Shown: positions 17,302-25,529 of the stretch, in pieces
Numbering within the stretch: the stretch's first letter is position 1
How the letters are laid out: the number at the start of each line of letters is the position of its first letter
NCBI GenBank assembly: GCA_042573625.1
Contig: JBHPCZ010000003.1
Span: 1-64,000, forward strand
Direction: 5' to 3'
Source of the DNA: JBHPCZ01 sp042573625
GTDB taxonomy: Bacteria > Desulfobacterota > Desulfobacteria > Desulfobacterales > UBA11574
DNA: 64,000 nucleotides
The notes under the pieces: model-generated
Databases searched by the model: none
Seen by the model: the letters and a program-made list of their open reading frames with translations, nothing else
What the model was told of the DNA's origin: nothing
Position numbers and translations under genes: made by a program

Positions 17302-18223
17302 AGTCACTCCTTGTGCTCATTTGCAGTAGAAAACTCTTCAGGGAATCTCCGTCAATGCCTATTCTGCGTCTCAGTTCTTCACGTCCGGGATTGCCGAGTA
17401 TAAATGCTTCTGGTGGGCCTCTCCGAACTATTTTCAAATGGCTATTTGTTTCTGATTTCCAAGCACAGATTTCATGATAAAGCCCTCCCTGTGGAATACT
17501 CTCCTCAGTGATAATTGCAATGGCATATCTGTCTGCAATTTCGGCAAAGCACTCTCTGTCCACAGGTTTTACTGTGTGAAAATGATAAAGCGCTGGATTT
17601 ATTTTGCTCCCTTCTAATTCCCGCATCTTCGGGTAAATGTCGGAAACTATGTCACCCGAGGTGAGTACCGCCACCTTCTCGCCATCGATCAATTTCCTGG
17701 CCTTCCCCAAGCTAATTGAAGAATCGTGTCCAACTTCCGATTCGCCAAATTTTCCAACGCGCAGATATGATGGCCCCTTAAGCTTCAGCATCTGCGGCAT
17801 TAATTCCCGGAGTTCATCAGGGCCGCCGGGGGTAACAATGCTCATGTTTGGTAGAGCTCCCATCAGAACCAGATCATCGGCAGCATGGTGAGTAACCCCA
17901 GCCTGGGCATACGTGAAGCCGCCGCCAGCCCCGACGACCATTACCGGCAAATTATGGTAGGCTATCCCGAAGCGAATCTGTTCGAACGGTCTGGCCGTAA
18001 CAAACGACCCGATGGAATAGGCAATCGGCCGCCAGCCCTCCAGAGCCAAACCCACGGCGGTGTTTATCAACTGCGCTTCGGCGACGCCGACATTCACATA
18101 TCTTGTTGGAAATTGTACGATGAATTCATCGAAGACTTGGAACCCCAGATCCCCCGTCAGAAAAATTATTCTCGGATTTTCTTTCGCTACATTGACTAGC
18201 ATGTCTGAAAATGCTTTTCTCAT
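17291..18223 (-). CDS. Transketolase-like protein, C-terminal (pyrimidine-binding) subunit
   Basis: This roughly 310-residue protein corresponds to the Pyr and C-terminal domains of transketolase/DXS enzymes. IIFLTGDLGFQVFDEF opens the Pyr domain. NVGVAEAQLINTAVGLA contains the Glu that activates thiamine diphosphate. GVTHHAADDLVLMGALPNM is the substrate-side loop, and a C-terminal domain has ITEESIPQGGLYHEI. GAGG eight bases before the ATG at 18223 supports that start. The TPP-binding half is encoded immediately upstream, so the two gene products form one split enzyme. Split transketolases occur in primary metabolism, but their place here suggests transfer of a two-carbon unit in sugar biosynthesis. 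Confidence 0.85.
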   Translation of the reverse strand: MRKAFSDMLVNVAKENPRIIFLTGDLGFQVFDEFIVQFPTRYVNVGVAEAQLINTAVGLALEGWRPIAYSIGSFVTARPFEQIRFGIAYHNLPVMVVGAGGGFTYAQAGVTHHAADDLVLMGALPNMSIVTPGGPDELRELMPQMLKLKGPSYLRVGKFGESEVGHDSSISLGKARKLIDGEKVAVLTSGDIVSDIYPKMRELEGSKINPALYHFHTVKPVDRECFAEIADRYAIAIITEESIPQGGLYHEICAWKSETNSHLKIVRRGPPEAFILGNPGREELRRRIGIDGDSLKSFLLQMSTRSDFEP

Positions 18224-18236
18224 TGAAGCAACCTCA

Positions 18237-19070
18237 TTAATAAAAGGGTTCCTCTTCGATTTCAACGAGAGCCCTGTCTAAGTCGTGCTTGGACGGGCTT
18301 CGATAGAACCAAACCTGATCTTTTTCCATAAAGCTGACTCCGGCTCCGCTGACGGTATTTGCGATTATCACAGAAGGTTTTTCCGGTGAAAAAGGAAATT
18401 TATTAAGTGCGTCAACGAGAACACTAATATTATTGCCGTTTACAGAGATTGCTTCCCATCCGAAACTGCGAAACTTCTCTTCGAGCGAGGTAAAGCCCAT
18501 GAGTGCATCGCTCCGGCCAACAGCCTGTGAACCGTTGCAGTCAACAATAGCCAAAACGTTGGTAAGTTTCTGCGCTGCCGCGAACATGGAGGCTTCCCAG
18601 ACGCTTCCTTCGTTACATTCGCCGTCACTCATGAGCACAACCGCCCTGCTTGTCAAGTTCTGGTCAAGTCGTAGACCATAAAGAATGCCCCCGGCGATGC
18701 CTAAACCATGCCCAAGACTGCCGGAAGAAATTTCCAGATGCGGCAGCGCATATTTACAGGGATGATTCGGCAACAACGAATCGGTTTGCGCATATTCCTT
18801 GAGTACCTCCCGGGGAATGATACTAAATGCGGCCATGGTAGCGTAAAGCGCCGAGCACCCGTGGCCTTTGCTCATGATAAAACGGTCCCGTTCCAATTTA
18901 CAACTCTTTCCACCATCACAGTAATTGAGGAATCCTCCGAACAAAACCGTCAGTATATCAACACAGCTCAATGCGGAACTTACATGAGTCTCCCCGGCGT
19001 TAAATGCCATTTTTACGCATGTAGCGCGAATCCGCCCAGCCATCTTTTCCAGTTCCTTTGTTTCAAACAT
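18237..19070 (-). CDS. Transketolase-like protein, N-terminal (TPP-binding) subunit
   Basis: The roughly 277-residue product matches the TPP-binding half of transketolase. HVSSALSCVDILTVLFGG, MSKGHGCSALYA and SGSLGHGLGIAGG are the pyrophosphate-side loops. VLMSDGECNEGSVWEA begins the GDG-type thiamine diphosphate and metal motif, with DCNGSQ about 28 residues on. I chose the ATG at 19070 because AGGG lies eight bases upstream; an ATG at 19085 would swallow that site. Together with the next gene it makes a heteromeric TPP enzyme. Candidate reactions are ketose/aldose two-carbon transfer or addition to a keto-sugar nucleotide; the sequence does not decide. Confidence 0.85.
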   Translation of the reverse strand: MFETKELEKMAGRIRATCVKMAFNAGETHVSSALSCVDILTVLFGGFLNYCDGGKSCKLERDRFIMSKGHGCSALYATMAAFSIIPREVLKEYAQTDSLLPNHPCKYALPHLEISSGSLGHGLGIAGGILYGLRLDQNLTSRAVVLMSDGECNEGSVWEASMFAAAQKLTNVLAIVDCNGSQAVGRSDALMGFTSLEEKFRSFGWEAISVNGNNISVLVDALNKFPFSPEKPSVIIANTVSGAGVSFMEKDQVWFYRSPSKHDLDRALVEIEEEPFY

Positions 19071-19086
19071 TGCCATTTCCCTCATT

Positions 19087-20388
19087 TCAAAAATTTATGT
19101 GCCTTTCCCTCAGGTAAGTCTGAACGGTTTCGTGGTTTTCGACAATCTCATCCATACTCATGCTTTCACCGAAAGGCGTAACTTTATCATACTCAAAGAA
19201 GTGGGGGGCCTTTTCATCATCGTCGAAACGGCCAAAAGCGAATAGGTATTTATCGAACGGCACGTTTGGATTTATCTTCATTCCAAAGCGTTGTGGATTA
19301 TTCCATATTTCTGAGCCCGGAATGGGACACAAGATTGAAAGTGATACGTTCGAGGGCTGGACCTCCTCAATGAAATCGATCGTCTGCTGCGCAATGTTCC
19401 GCGGTTCCCCTGGAAGCCCCAAAATCAGAAGCAGTTTGATGTCGAGCCCTTCCTGCCGTAGAACCCTGAAGTATTCTTTTGCTTTCACGAGATCAATTTT
19501 TTTGTTCATGATGTCAAGCGCGCGTTGAGAAACACTCTCGATTGCCACGGCGATCTCGACACAACCGGTTTCCTTTGCCAGTCTTACTGTATCGGAATGA
19601 ACCCCGTTAGCCCTGGACTGTCCCCTCCATAAGATGTTCGCCTTTCCGATCGCTTCGAGCATACTGCGGGCACCTTTCCTGTTGGTATGAATGCCTTGGT
19701 CATCTTTTAAAAGGATTGATTGGACTTGATATTCGCGCTTGAGATATTCTATCTCTTTCACGATCCATTCTGGTGAGCGTACCCGGATGGGACCTTTGTA
19801 CTGGTTTGAGCAGAAGTGGCAGTCGAATGGGCAGCCTCTCGAGAATAGCACAGAGGTCCCAAGCAGGTCGTAATACTTCTGGCTCAGCATGCCGACATCC
19901 ACAATAGCAGATTTTGGCAGATACTTCCGGAGCGGAAACGGGTAATTGTTGATGTCAATTGTGCCGGTCTGACGGTATATTTTCTTGAGTTTCTTATTGA
20001 AAATGTCTTGTATCATCTGTTTGATGATCTCTTCACCTTCCCCTATACAGATCGCATCAAAGGTATTTAGACTCTCCTCGGGAAAGATGTTCGCATGCGG
20101 GCCACCGGCAAGGTGAAGGGCTTTAGGATAGAAGCGCCTAACCGCCGCAATGATTCTCTGGATCTCGGCAATCTCGGGGGTGGTCACGTAGTGAAGGTAG
20201 ACTTCCAGTTCCGGGATGTGATAGATCATCGAATCTTCATCAATCCCCCGCAGGTCGGTGTAGCTTAGACTCAGCCGATCGCCGAATTCCTCTTCCAATA
20301 TTGTTAAGAGGTATAATGGGCCGAGCGGATCGATCCTAAACGGTTTCTCGTTCTGTTTCCCACTGGTGTTTAGGAATCCAACTCTCAT
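19087..20388 (-). CDS. Radical SAM protein with cobalamin-binding-like N-terminus (second copy)
   Basis: The 433-residue protein has a B12-binding-like N-terminal domain (AGGPHANIFPEE near 94-105, CIGEGEE near 114) and a radical SAM cluster motif GCPFDCHFC with C186, C190 and C193. ILLKDDQGIHTN, VEIAVAIESVSQRAL and LLLILGLPGEPRN are later barrel landmarks. As in the 15826 gene, the cobalt-ligating DxHxxG is not evident (segment YTDLRGID). GGAGG lies about seven bases before the ATG. It leads into the split transketolase genes. Directly upstream is the decayed end of a paralogue, showing that this family was duplicated here. Confidence 0.85.
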   Translation of the reverse strand: MRVGFLNTSGKQNEKPFRIDPLGPLYLLTILEEEFGDRLSLSYTDLRGIDEDSMIYHIPELEVYLHYVTTPEIAEIQRIIAAVRRFYPKALHLAGGPHANIFPEESLNTFDAICIGEGEEIIKQMIQDIFNKKLKKIYRQTGTIDINNYPFPLRKYLPKSAIVDVGMLSQKYYDLLGTSVLFSRGCPFDCHFCSNQYKGPIRVRSPEWIVKEIEYLKREYQVQSILLKDDQGIHTNRKGARSMLEAIGKANILWRGQSRANGVHSDTVRLAKETGCVEIAVAIESVSQRALDIMNKKIDLVKAKEYFRVLRQEGLDIKLLLILGLPGEPRNIAQQTIDFIEEVQPSNVSLSILCPIPGSEIWNNPQRFGMKINPNVPFDKYLFAFGRFDDDEKAPHFFEYDKVTPFGESMSMDEIVENHETVQTYLRERHINF

Positions 20389-20399
20389 GAAGGCCTCCT

Positions 20400-20595
20400 T
20401 CAGAAATTAAGTTTCCGTTCCCGCATAACGGCCTGAAGCTACATATAGATGTTAATTATCTGATCGGGAGCCATCGCACGACCCCATGGCGTCTCGCGAT
20501 CATACTCGAAGACCAGGTGCGGTTTCTCGCTCTCCTCAAAGCGCCCAAGTGCAGACTGATACTTGTCGAAACCAACGCCGGATGGTCCTTTGCCA
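20400..20595 (-). pseudogene. Relic 3' end of a radical SAM gene
   Basis: Reading the minus strand gives GVGFDKYQSALGRFEESEK, then PHLVFEYDRETPWGRAM, then PDQIINIYM, a TAG stop, and after it MRERKLNF with a TGA at 20402-20400. This follows the C-terminus of the adjacent intact protein residue by residue (VPFDKYLFAFGRFDDDEK, PHFFEYDKVTPFGESM, RERHINF). The frame is broken by an internal stop, and upstream of about 20580 no convincing continuation was found. So only the last roughly 60 codons of a paralogous radical SAM gene remain. The remaining bases to 20683 hold no gene. Confidence 0.75.
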
Positions 20596-20683
20596 AGTAA
20601 TCATCAACTCCCGTGACCGCTCGCCTATCAGACCAGGTATATTGATCAAAGAATATCGAATTTCGTTCATCCGCTTCGATGTC

Positions 20684-21268
20684 CTATATGATCGATCTAT
20701 CAATAAATGTTTTCAGCAGAAAACGTGATATTATTGCGGCAGGAGAGCTCAAATATATTTCGCCACTGACCAGCCTCTGTGCAGCGTCTGTAAAAGATAT
20801 TGCTTCAACGGAGACGATCTCATTGTCATGTCTTGAGCGGGAAACGAACTCAGACTGACTCACATCCACACTGAAAACGCTCAGAAGGACTGGTATTCTG
20901 CCAGGCAGCTCGGAGACAGGCAGCTCAGGGACAAAGCGACGGGGGTCAGTTATACCTATACCTGTTTCTTCCATGAACTCCCGCATGGCAGCCGTCCTCG
21001 GGGTTTCTCCAACCTGCGAATCACCAGCTGGGAGTTCTAAGGGACAGTCATCAATCAATGGGCGCTTCACACGAATCATGACGATGAAATCTCTCTCCAA
21101 GACAGGAAGTATCACAACCTGAGATCGCTTATATTCCATAGTGTAGTAGGTTCCTCTCGCCATCACCTGAAACCAAGGGTTTTCGTGCGCGAGGGAGACC
21201 GGTTGTAATTCAGGACACAACAGTGGAGAGGGGCTGTCTGGATCGCATGGAAGCACTTTTCTTGTCAT
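20684..21268 (-). CDS. Nudix hydrolase
   Basis: The 194-residue protein contains a complete Nudix box, GDSQVGETPRTAAMREFMEETGI without gaps, matching GX5EX7REUXEEXGU and so expected to bind metal and cleave a nucleoside diphosphate bond. Residues before it (GTYYTMEYKRSQVVILPVL) form the usual beta-strands. The gene overlaps the GDP-mannose-dehydratase-like gene by four bases. In colitose and related GDP-sugar loci a Nudix enzyme (Gmm) sits beside gmd, so a GDP-sugar hydrolase is plausible. An ADP-ribose or other nucleotide-sugar pyrophosphatase is also possible. Confidence 0.8.
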   Translation of the reverse strand: MTRKVLPCDPDSPSPLLCPELQPVSLAHENPWFQVMARGTYYTMEYKRSQVVILPVLERDFIVMIRVKRPLIDDCPLELPAGDSQVGETPRTAAMREFMEETGIGITDPRRFVPELPVSELPGRIPVLLSVFSVDVSQSEFVSRSRHDNEIVSVEAISFTDAAQRLVSGEIYLSSPAAIISRFLLKTFIDRSII

Positions 21269-22281
21269 CTGGACAAAACCTTCCTTCCAAACCTGATTCT
21301 ATCACGCCAATATTCAAGCAAATCTTGCATAGTTTTTTCAAATGGTATTCTTGGCTCCCATCCGGTATGTTCCTTAAATTTTGAGGTGTCTGGAACCTGA
21401 AGGTCGGCATCTAGAGCGCGTAGCCGGGATTTCTCCGTTTCTACCTTGATGTCATTAATGGAGGAGAGAGACAGCAGATAATCCAGCATTTCTCCGACAG
21501 TGCAAGAAAATGCCCCACCGATGTTATAGTACTCCCCAGGGATGGGTTTGATCGTTACCAGCATGAAATATGCCTTCACGGCATCACGTACATCTGACCA
21601 AGTGCGCAGAGAATTCAAATTGCCGGTTTTAACAATTGGTGGAATTAATTTTTGTTCGATCATTGCGATCTGCTTTGCAAAACTGGATTCCGCAAAGACA
21701 TCGCCCCGCCTGGGACCCGTATGAGTAAACATCCGGGTCACAACAACCCGTTGACCGTAAGCCTCAGCATGGAATCGCCCTAGAAGGTCGGTACCAATCT
21801 TGGAGATGGCATAAGGAGACGCCGGGTGGAATGAACATTCCTCATGAATCGGAAGCTGGTCACGCGGCACACGGCCGAACACTTCCGAAGACGAGCACAC
21901 GTGAATAACTGGATCAATACCTTTGCATTTTCTCAAGGCTTCGAGCAGCTTTTCCGTGCCCTGAACATTTGTGTCCAGAGTTTGTATCGGAGAGGTGAAA
22001 CTCGTTTCAGGATAGCTCTGGGCTGCAAGGTGAAAAACATAATCAGGGCTGCTTTCCTCCACCGCATTTTGCAAAGAAATATAGTCGTTGAGATCTCCAT
22101 TAATAAAATACAGCCTATCTTTCTTGTTAGCCCTGTCCAACAGATGCTCAACATTATCCAGCGGACTCCGCCAGCGGCACATGCCATAGATATCCCAATC
22201 GGTCTTTTCCAATAAAAAGTCAGACAGATGGGAACCGACCATGCCGGTTATGCCTGTTATAAGTGCTCTGTTCTTTCTCAT
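21265..22281 (-). CDS. NAD-dependent SDR, GDP-mannose 4,6-dehydratase/reductase-like
   Basis: This 338-residue extended SDR begins RALITGITGMVGSHL (GxxGxxG nucleotide loop). It has HLAAQSYPETSF, CSSSEVFG and the catalytic YAISK pair, with RMFTHTGPRRGDVF downstream. The C-terminal RALDADLQVPDTSKFKEHTGW resembles the GDP-binding end of GDP-mannose 4,6-dehydratases and of GDP-4-keto-6-deoxy-D-mannose reductases. The neighbouring hddA/hddC-like genes suggest the substrate could be GDP-heptose, as for DmhA, rather than GDP-mannose. It is the first gene of the minus-strand sugar block, with the gene-free stretch upstream. Which of the dehydratase, reductase or epimerase activities applies is not settled by sequence reading. 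Confidence 0.8.
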   Translation of the reverse strand: MRKNRALITGITGMVGSHLSDFLLEKTDWDIYGMCRWRSPLDNVEHLLDRANKKDRLYFINGDLNDYISLQNAVEESSPDYVFHLAAQSYPETSFTSPIQTLDTNVQGTEKLLEALRKCKGIDPVIHVCSSSEVFGRVPRDQLPIHEECSFHPASPYAISKIGTDLLGRFHAEAYGQRVVVTRMFTHTGPRRGDVFAESSFAKQIAMIEQKLIPPIVKTGNLNSLRTWSDVRDAVKAYFMLVTIKPIPGEYYNIGGAFSCTVGEMLDYLLSLSSINDIKVETEKSRLRALDADLQVPDTSKFKEHTGWEPRIPFEKTMQDLLEYWRDRIRFGRKVLSR

Positions 22282-22477
22282 TTCAATACGCTTTATTCAT
22301 AGATACGGCTTCTTTAGCTTTTAACATACTTGAATTCTAAGCAAACTGCAGGATGCTATATTCCAATTAACAAAACCTGTCAAGGTAATGCGGCTATCTT
22401 TGGTAAATCAGGCAGGGCAAATTGTCTATTTGTTGTTTCACTACTTAGTCCTGTGATTATTGATTTTCACAATACTT

Positions 22478-22566
22478 ATTTACATCCATAAAATCAAATG
22501 GTTTTAAAGCAGATGCCCACGGGCGGAAGCCCGTGGGCATCTGCTAATTTTGATAGGGATGTAAAT
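22478..22566. repeat. Long palindromic hairpin element
   Basis: A perfect 17-base stem (22508-22524 paired with 22529-22545) has the four-base loop ggaa; its GC-rich core is gcccacgggc. It lies inside an outer inverted repeat, atttacatcc at 22478-22487 and ggatgtaaat at 22557-22566, with partial complementarity between (aaatcaaa/ttttgat). The whole can fold into one long cruciform or RNA hairpin. It stands between a sugar operon and the next gene block. It could be a terminator-like or attenuating structure, or a small non-autonomous palindromic repeat. There is no T-run after the stem. Confidence 0.7.
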
Positions 22567-23174
22567 GCTGACAATGCTATATAAAGTGAAAACAAGACGA
22601 TTTTAAGACAAAAAGCGGGAAAAATTGCCCTTATCTAAAAAAGATCGAAATAGCCTTACAATTTTAATATAATATTATCATACAAAGTCTGCACATATAA
22701 CAGCCTCACACCACAGAAAGTTTCGGGTGTAGAGAGTCTTCACTGAAACACGGATGTGCTTATCAGATGCAAGCCGTTTGTTGTAACAACCCTGTGTGAG
22801 TTGAAACGCATACAAGCTTTTTTTAGCCTCACGCAAGTATGTGAAAGAGGTAAGTCCATCAACATTGGGCTACGCCTCTTTTGTATGTTTCCGATGGGAC
22901 TTTTTGGAGATTAACTAAGAAAAAGGAGTTGAAAAATGAAGCTTTATTCAACAAGGCAGGATATAGCGTTAAGTCACGAGAGAAAGCAAGCCTCATTACG
23001 GGAAGGATGAAACAGGGTGTCGGTCGTTGGCAGTACGGTCGCCAACAAATCGAAAGATGGCATACTCCCAATATAGATATGATCCTGTTCAAGGTGGAGC
23101 CACAGTGGATAACACTAACAGAAATGGTCTTAACCAATTTCAGAATGTTTCTCATACTTTTTGGTCTACTTTCT
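22567..23174. other. Gene-free stretch with paired segments, nature unknown
   Basis: No convincing gene is present. Open frames of about 100 codons exist on both strands near 22860-23190, but neither has a ribosome site or recognisable motifs. Around 22845-22915 the sequence has interleaved complementary segments, aaagaggt with cgcctcttt and aagtccatc with gatgggactt, so a pseudoknot-like RNA fold ending in a short T-run is possible. I considered a degraded group II intron or transposon fragment but found no decisive motif. Confidence 0.4.
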
Positions 23175-24239
23175 TCATCTCAACTTCTGTAGAGTACGCT
23201 TAACTCTCCATTGGAGCCATGTGCGGGGGGTTTTTAGAACACTTGGCCGATAATTTGCTACGATCTTCACTTTTGAAAGCGTTTCTTCATTCTTTGCCCA
23301 TATCCTATTATTTTTGTTGTTTTTGTGAAATTCTATGCATTTAAACCGCTTACCAAATATATTTATGATAGGGACCATATCGCTGTCTCCGTTATCCTCA
23401 TAAATAATACCGTCCTCAGCAAGTATGTCCTCAATAACGTCAACGTATTGGACAACTTGGTCCTTGGTCATCTCTCCGAAGGAGCCGGTGTTGATGACAA
23501 GATCGAATTTGTCGGTATTACTCAGATCATTGATTAAAAAGTTTGGCAGAAAAACGAAACCATTTTTTGGAGCGTTGAGCAAATCGGACTTACTTCCGTC
23601 ATAGACAACTCCGCTTGCACCGTCCAGCCCTCCAGTTAAGGTAAGATAAACCGAAGAGAATGCCAGAGATTCAGGAAGGTCAACTAGATAGTATCCAGAA
23701 GGTTTAAGTATCTTCCAAAGAAAATAGGCAAGACCGCCATAACCAGAACCGATTTCTAGGACACGATTTGAGTCTTTCGAGCGAACATAATCCAGCACCC
23801 TAGAGAAATATAAGTTTCCTATGTGATTCTGGCACATTAGGACATCTTTATTTACCACACCTCCATTTATTTCCCAGCCAATTTCACCGAGCATGCGTGG
23901 TGGTCGAGCAATCATCTCCGAAGGCAAGCCTGCCGTCAACTGATGATACTCCTCCTTAAGAGAGTCAGGAAGTGGATTAAATATATGGGGAGCCGCACCT
24001 CCGAGGTAGTGTCCTGTAAACATAAAGGTATGCAACCGCCAAGTGTTTACGATGTCGTAACTAGGATTAAGAACATAGCTGTAAAGTTTAATTAGCTTCC
24101 ACATAGGGCTAGGAAGCGAGAGCTCTTCTTGAATATCGCCTTGCTCTATTAAACATTCCCGAATATCTAAAAGACCACGAATTTTATTTAAAGTTTCTAA
24201 GGCTAACATGAATTCATTCTGATTAATTGGTACAAACAC
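23175..24239 (-). CDS. Putative sugar O-methyltransferase
   Basis: The 354-residue protein follows the layout of the putative sugar O-methyltransferase family. A helical N-terminus comes first, then MLGEIGWEINGGVVNKDVL. The SAM motif RVLEIGSGYGGLAYFLW lies near residue 165, followed by YYLVDLPESLAFSSVYL, and LVINTGSFGEMTKDQV is the motif IV-like region. The start codon is GTG at 24239, supported by AGGAGGT six bases upstream. It begins the block of LPS-core genes and is separated from the heptosyltransferase upstream by about 180 bases with an inverted repeat (gtggcggcga / tgtcgccac). It probably O-methylates a glycan sugar. Confidence 0.75.
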   Translation of the reverse strand: MFVPINQNEFMLALETLNKIRGLLDIRECLIEQGDIQEELSLPSPMWKLIKLYSYVLNPSYDIVNTWRLHTFMFTGHYLGGAAPHIFNPLPDSLKEEYHQLTAGLPSEMIARPPRMLGEIGWEINGGVVNKDVLMCQNHIGNLYFSRVLDYVRSKDSNRVLEIGSGYGGLAYFLWKILKPSGYYLVDLPESLAFSSVYLTLTGGLDGASGVVYDGSKSDLLNAPKNGFVFLPNFLINDLSNTDKFDLVINTGSFGEMTKDQVVQYVDVIEDILAEDGIIYEDNGDSDMVPIINIFGKRFKCIEFHKNNKNNRIWAKNEETLSKVKIVANYRPSVLKTPRTWLQWRVKRTLQKLR

Positions 24240-24422
24240 ACTTACACCTCCTAACCTGCATATTTCATGATGGTTTAAATATAAATGATTTTTTACTTTC
24301 CAAACGTAACAGTGGCGGCGATACGCTTGGCTAACTGTAATCGACGGTCTACTTTTCGTAAAAGCATAACACCGCCATCGGAAGTAATGTCGCCACTTTT
24401 AAATTCGGTTTGCACTTTGTGT

Positions 24423-25529
24423 CTATCGCACTAAATGTTTGGTTTTTAGCAATAAGGATTCTATTTGCTCCTTTACAACAGGAATGACTTCATCAATTGT
24501 CAATTCTTCAAGGCAGCGGCTAGTTTCGTCGCCCTCACATCCTTTTTCGTTACAAGGCACACATGGAAGTTCTTTTTGAACAACGCAATGCCCGTCACCT
24601 TTAGGAGCCAAGGCAAAAGCTGACGAAGGTCCGAAAATACTTACCGTGGGTGTGCCAACCGCTGCCGCAATATGCATTCCTGAACTGTCTCCGCCAACGA
24701 ACAAATCACATGCCTTTAATAAAGCGGTAAACGCCCCGATGGACGTTTTCCCGGCAAAATTAAATACATTTCCACCGCACCTTTTCCTTATCTGATCCGC
24801 TCGTGTTCTTTCCTCAGGTGATCCTGTAATAATTACAGAGAGTTCGTATTCTGTGTTTATCCATTTAATCAACTGAATATATTTATCAATACCCCATTCC
24901 TTATACGACCAAAGAGAAAATGGCTGCACGGCAATAACCGGGTGGTCTATTGGTATGCCTTCCTTTCTAAATAGTTCTGAAACGCACTGTTGCCTGTAAA
25001 GGGGAACATCAAGTTCTGGCCAAATATTTTCTATTGTCAGATTAAAGACTTTCAGAATGTCTTGATAGTATTCCACAAAATGCCATCCCCCAATTTTTAT
25101 CCCAAGTTTATGTAGATGGGTATAAACTTTGTTCCGCCATAGCTTTCCATCTAGTGAATAAAAACCAATTCGTAGACGTGCGCCTGAAAGTAAAACCAGA
25201 ATTGCGTCGCGGGTTCCTGTTCTCAAATCAATTGCCACATCAAAATTATATTTTCTTAACCGTAAAAAAAAATTTTTTTGATAGACGATTTCCTGATACA
25301 ATTTTCTTTTTTTCTTATTAACAGAAATTACATCTGTGGCCCATGGGCAGTCTTCTATCAATTCCTTGGCCTTTTCCCTCACTGCAACAATCAAGCTCGA
25401 ATGTGGGAAATTTTTCCGCAATGCCCTGATAATGGGAAAAGAAAGAACCACGTCTCCGATGTCACCCAGCTGAATTAATAAAATGTTTCGAACATCTTTT
25501 TTTATTAAATTATTTCCCTTGCTCAACAT
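24423..25529 (-). CDS. Family 9 glycosyltransferase (heptosyltransferase-like)
   Basis: This 368-residue GT9 begins ILLIQLGDIGDVVLSFPIIRALR, the family's N-terminal loop carrying the catalytic Asp. The C-terminal domain has VGGDSSGMHIAAAVGTPTVSIFGPS, the ADP-heptose-side motif. PCVPCNEKGCEG near the C-terminus is a Cys-rich segment common in this group. Enzymes of this family add L-glycero-D-manno-heptose to LPS core on the cytoplasmic face. It overlaps the GT2 gene upstream by seven bases. Being the third GT9 in the window, it may be a WaaQ-like heptosyltransferase III; the exact acceptor is not resolvable. Confidence 0.8.
   Translation of the reverse strand: MLSKGNNLIKKDVRNILLIQLGDIGDVVLSFPIIRALRKNFPHSSLIVAVREKAKELIEDCPWATDVISVNKKKRKLYQEIVYQKNFFLRLRKYNFDVAIDLRTGTRDAILVLLSGARLRIGFYSLDGKLWRNKVYTHLHKLGIKIGGWHFVEYYQDILKVFNLTIENIWPELDVPLYRQQCVSELFRKEGIPIDHPVIAVQPFSLWSYKEWGIDKYIQLIKWINTEYELSVIITGSPEERTRADQIRKRCGGNVFNFAGKTSIGAFTALLKACDLFVGGDSSGMHIAAAVGTPTVSIFGPSSAFALAPKGDGHCVVQKELPCVPCNEKGCEGDETSRCLEELTIDEVIPVVKEQIESLLLKTKHLVR

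Noticed and set aside
15826..20388. Cobalamin-dependent radical SAM methylases called by name
   Set aside because: The cobalt-ligand DxHxxG motif is not visible in either protein, so B12 dependence is not claimed.
22700..22960. Possible group II intron fragment
   Set aside because: No domain V hairpin or reverse-transcriptase motif could be identified; kept only as a question.
22859..23192. Open frames of about 100 codons on both strands in the 22.3-23.2 kb gap
   Set aside because: No ribosome site, no recognisable motif and overlapping opposite-strand frames; treated as unassigned intergenic DNA.
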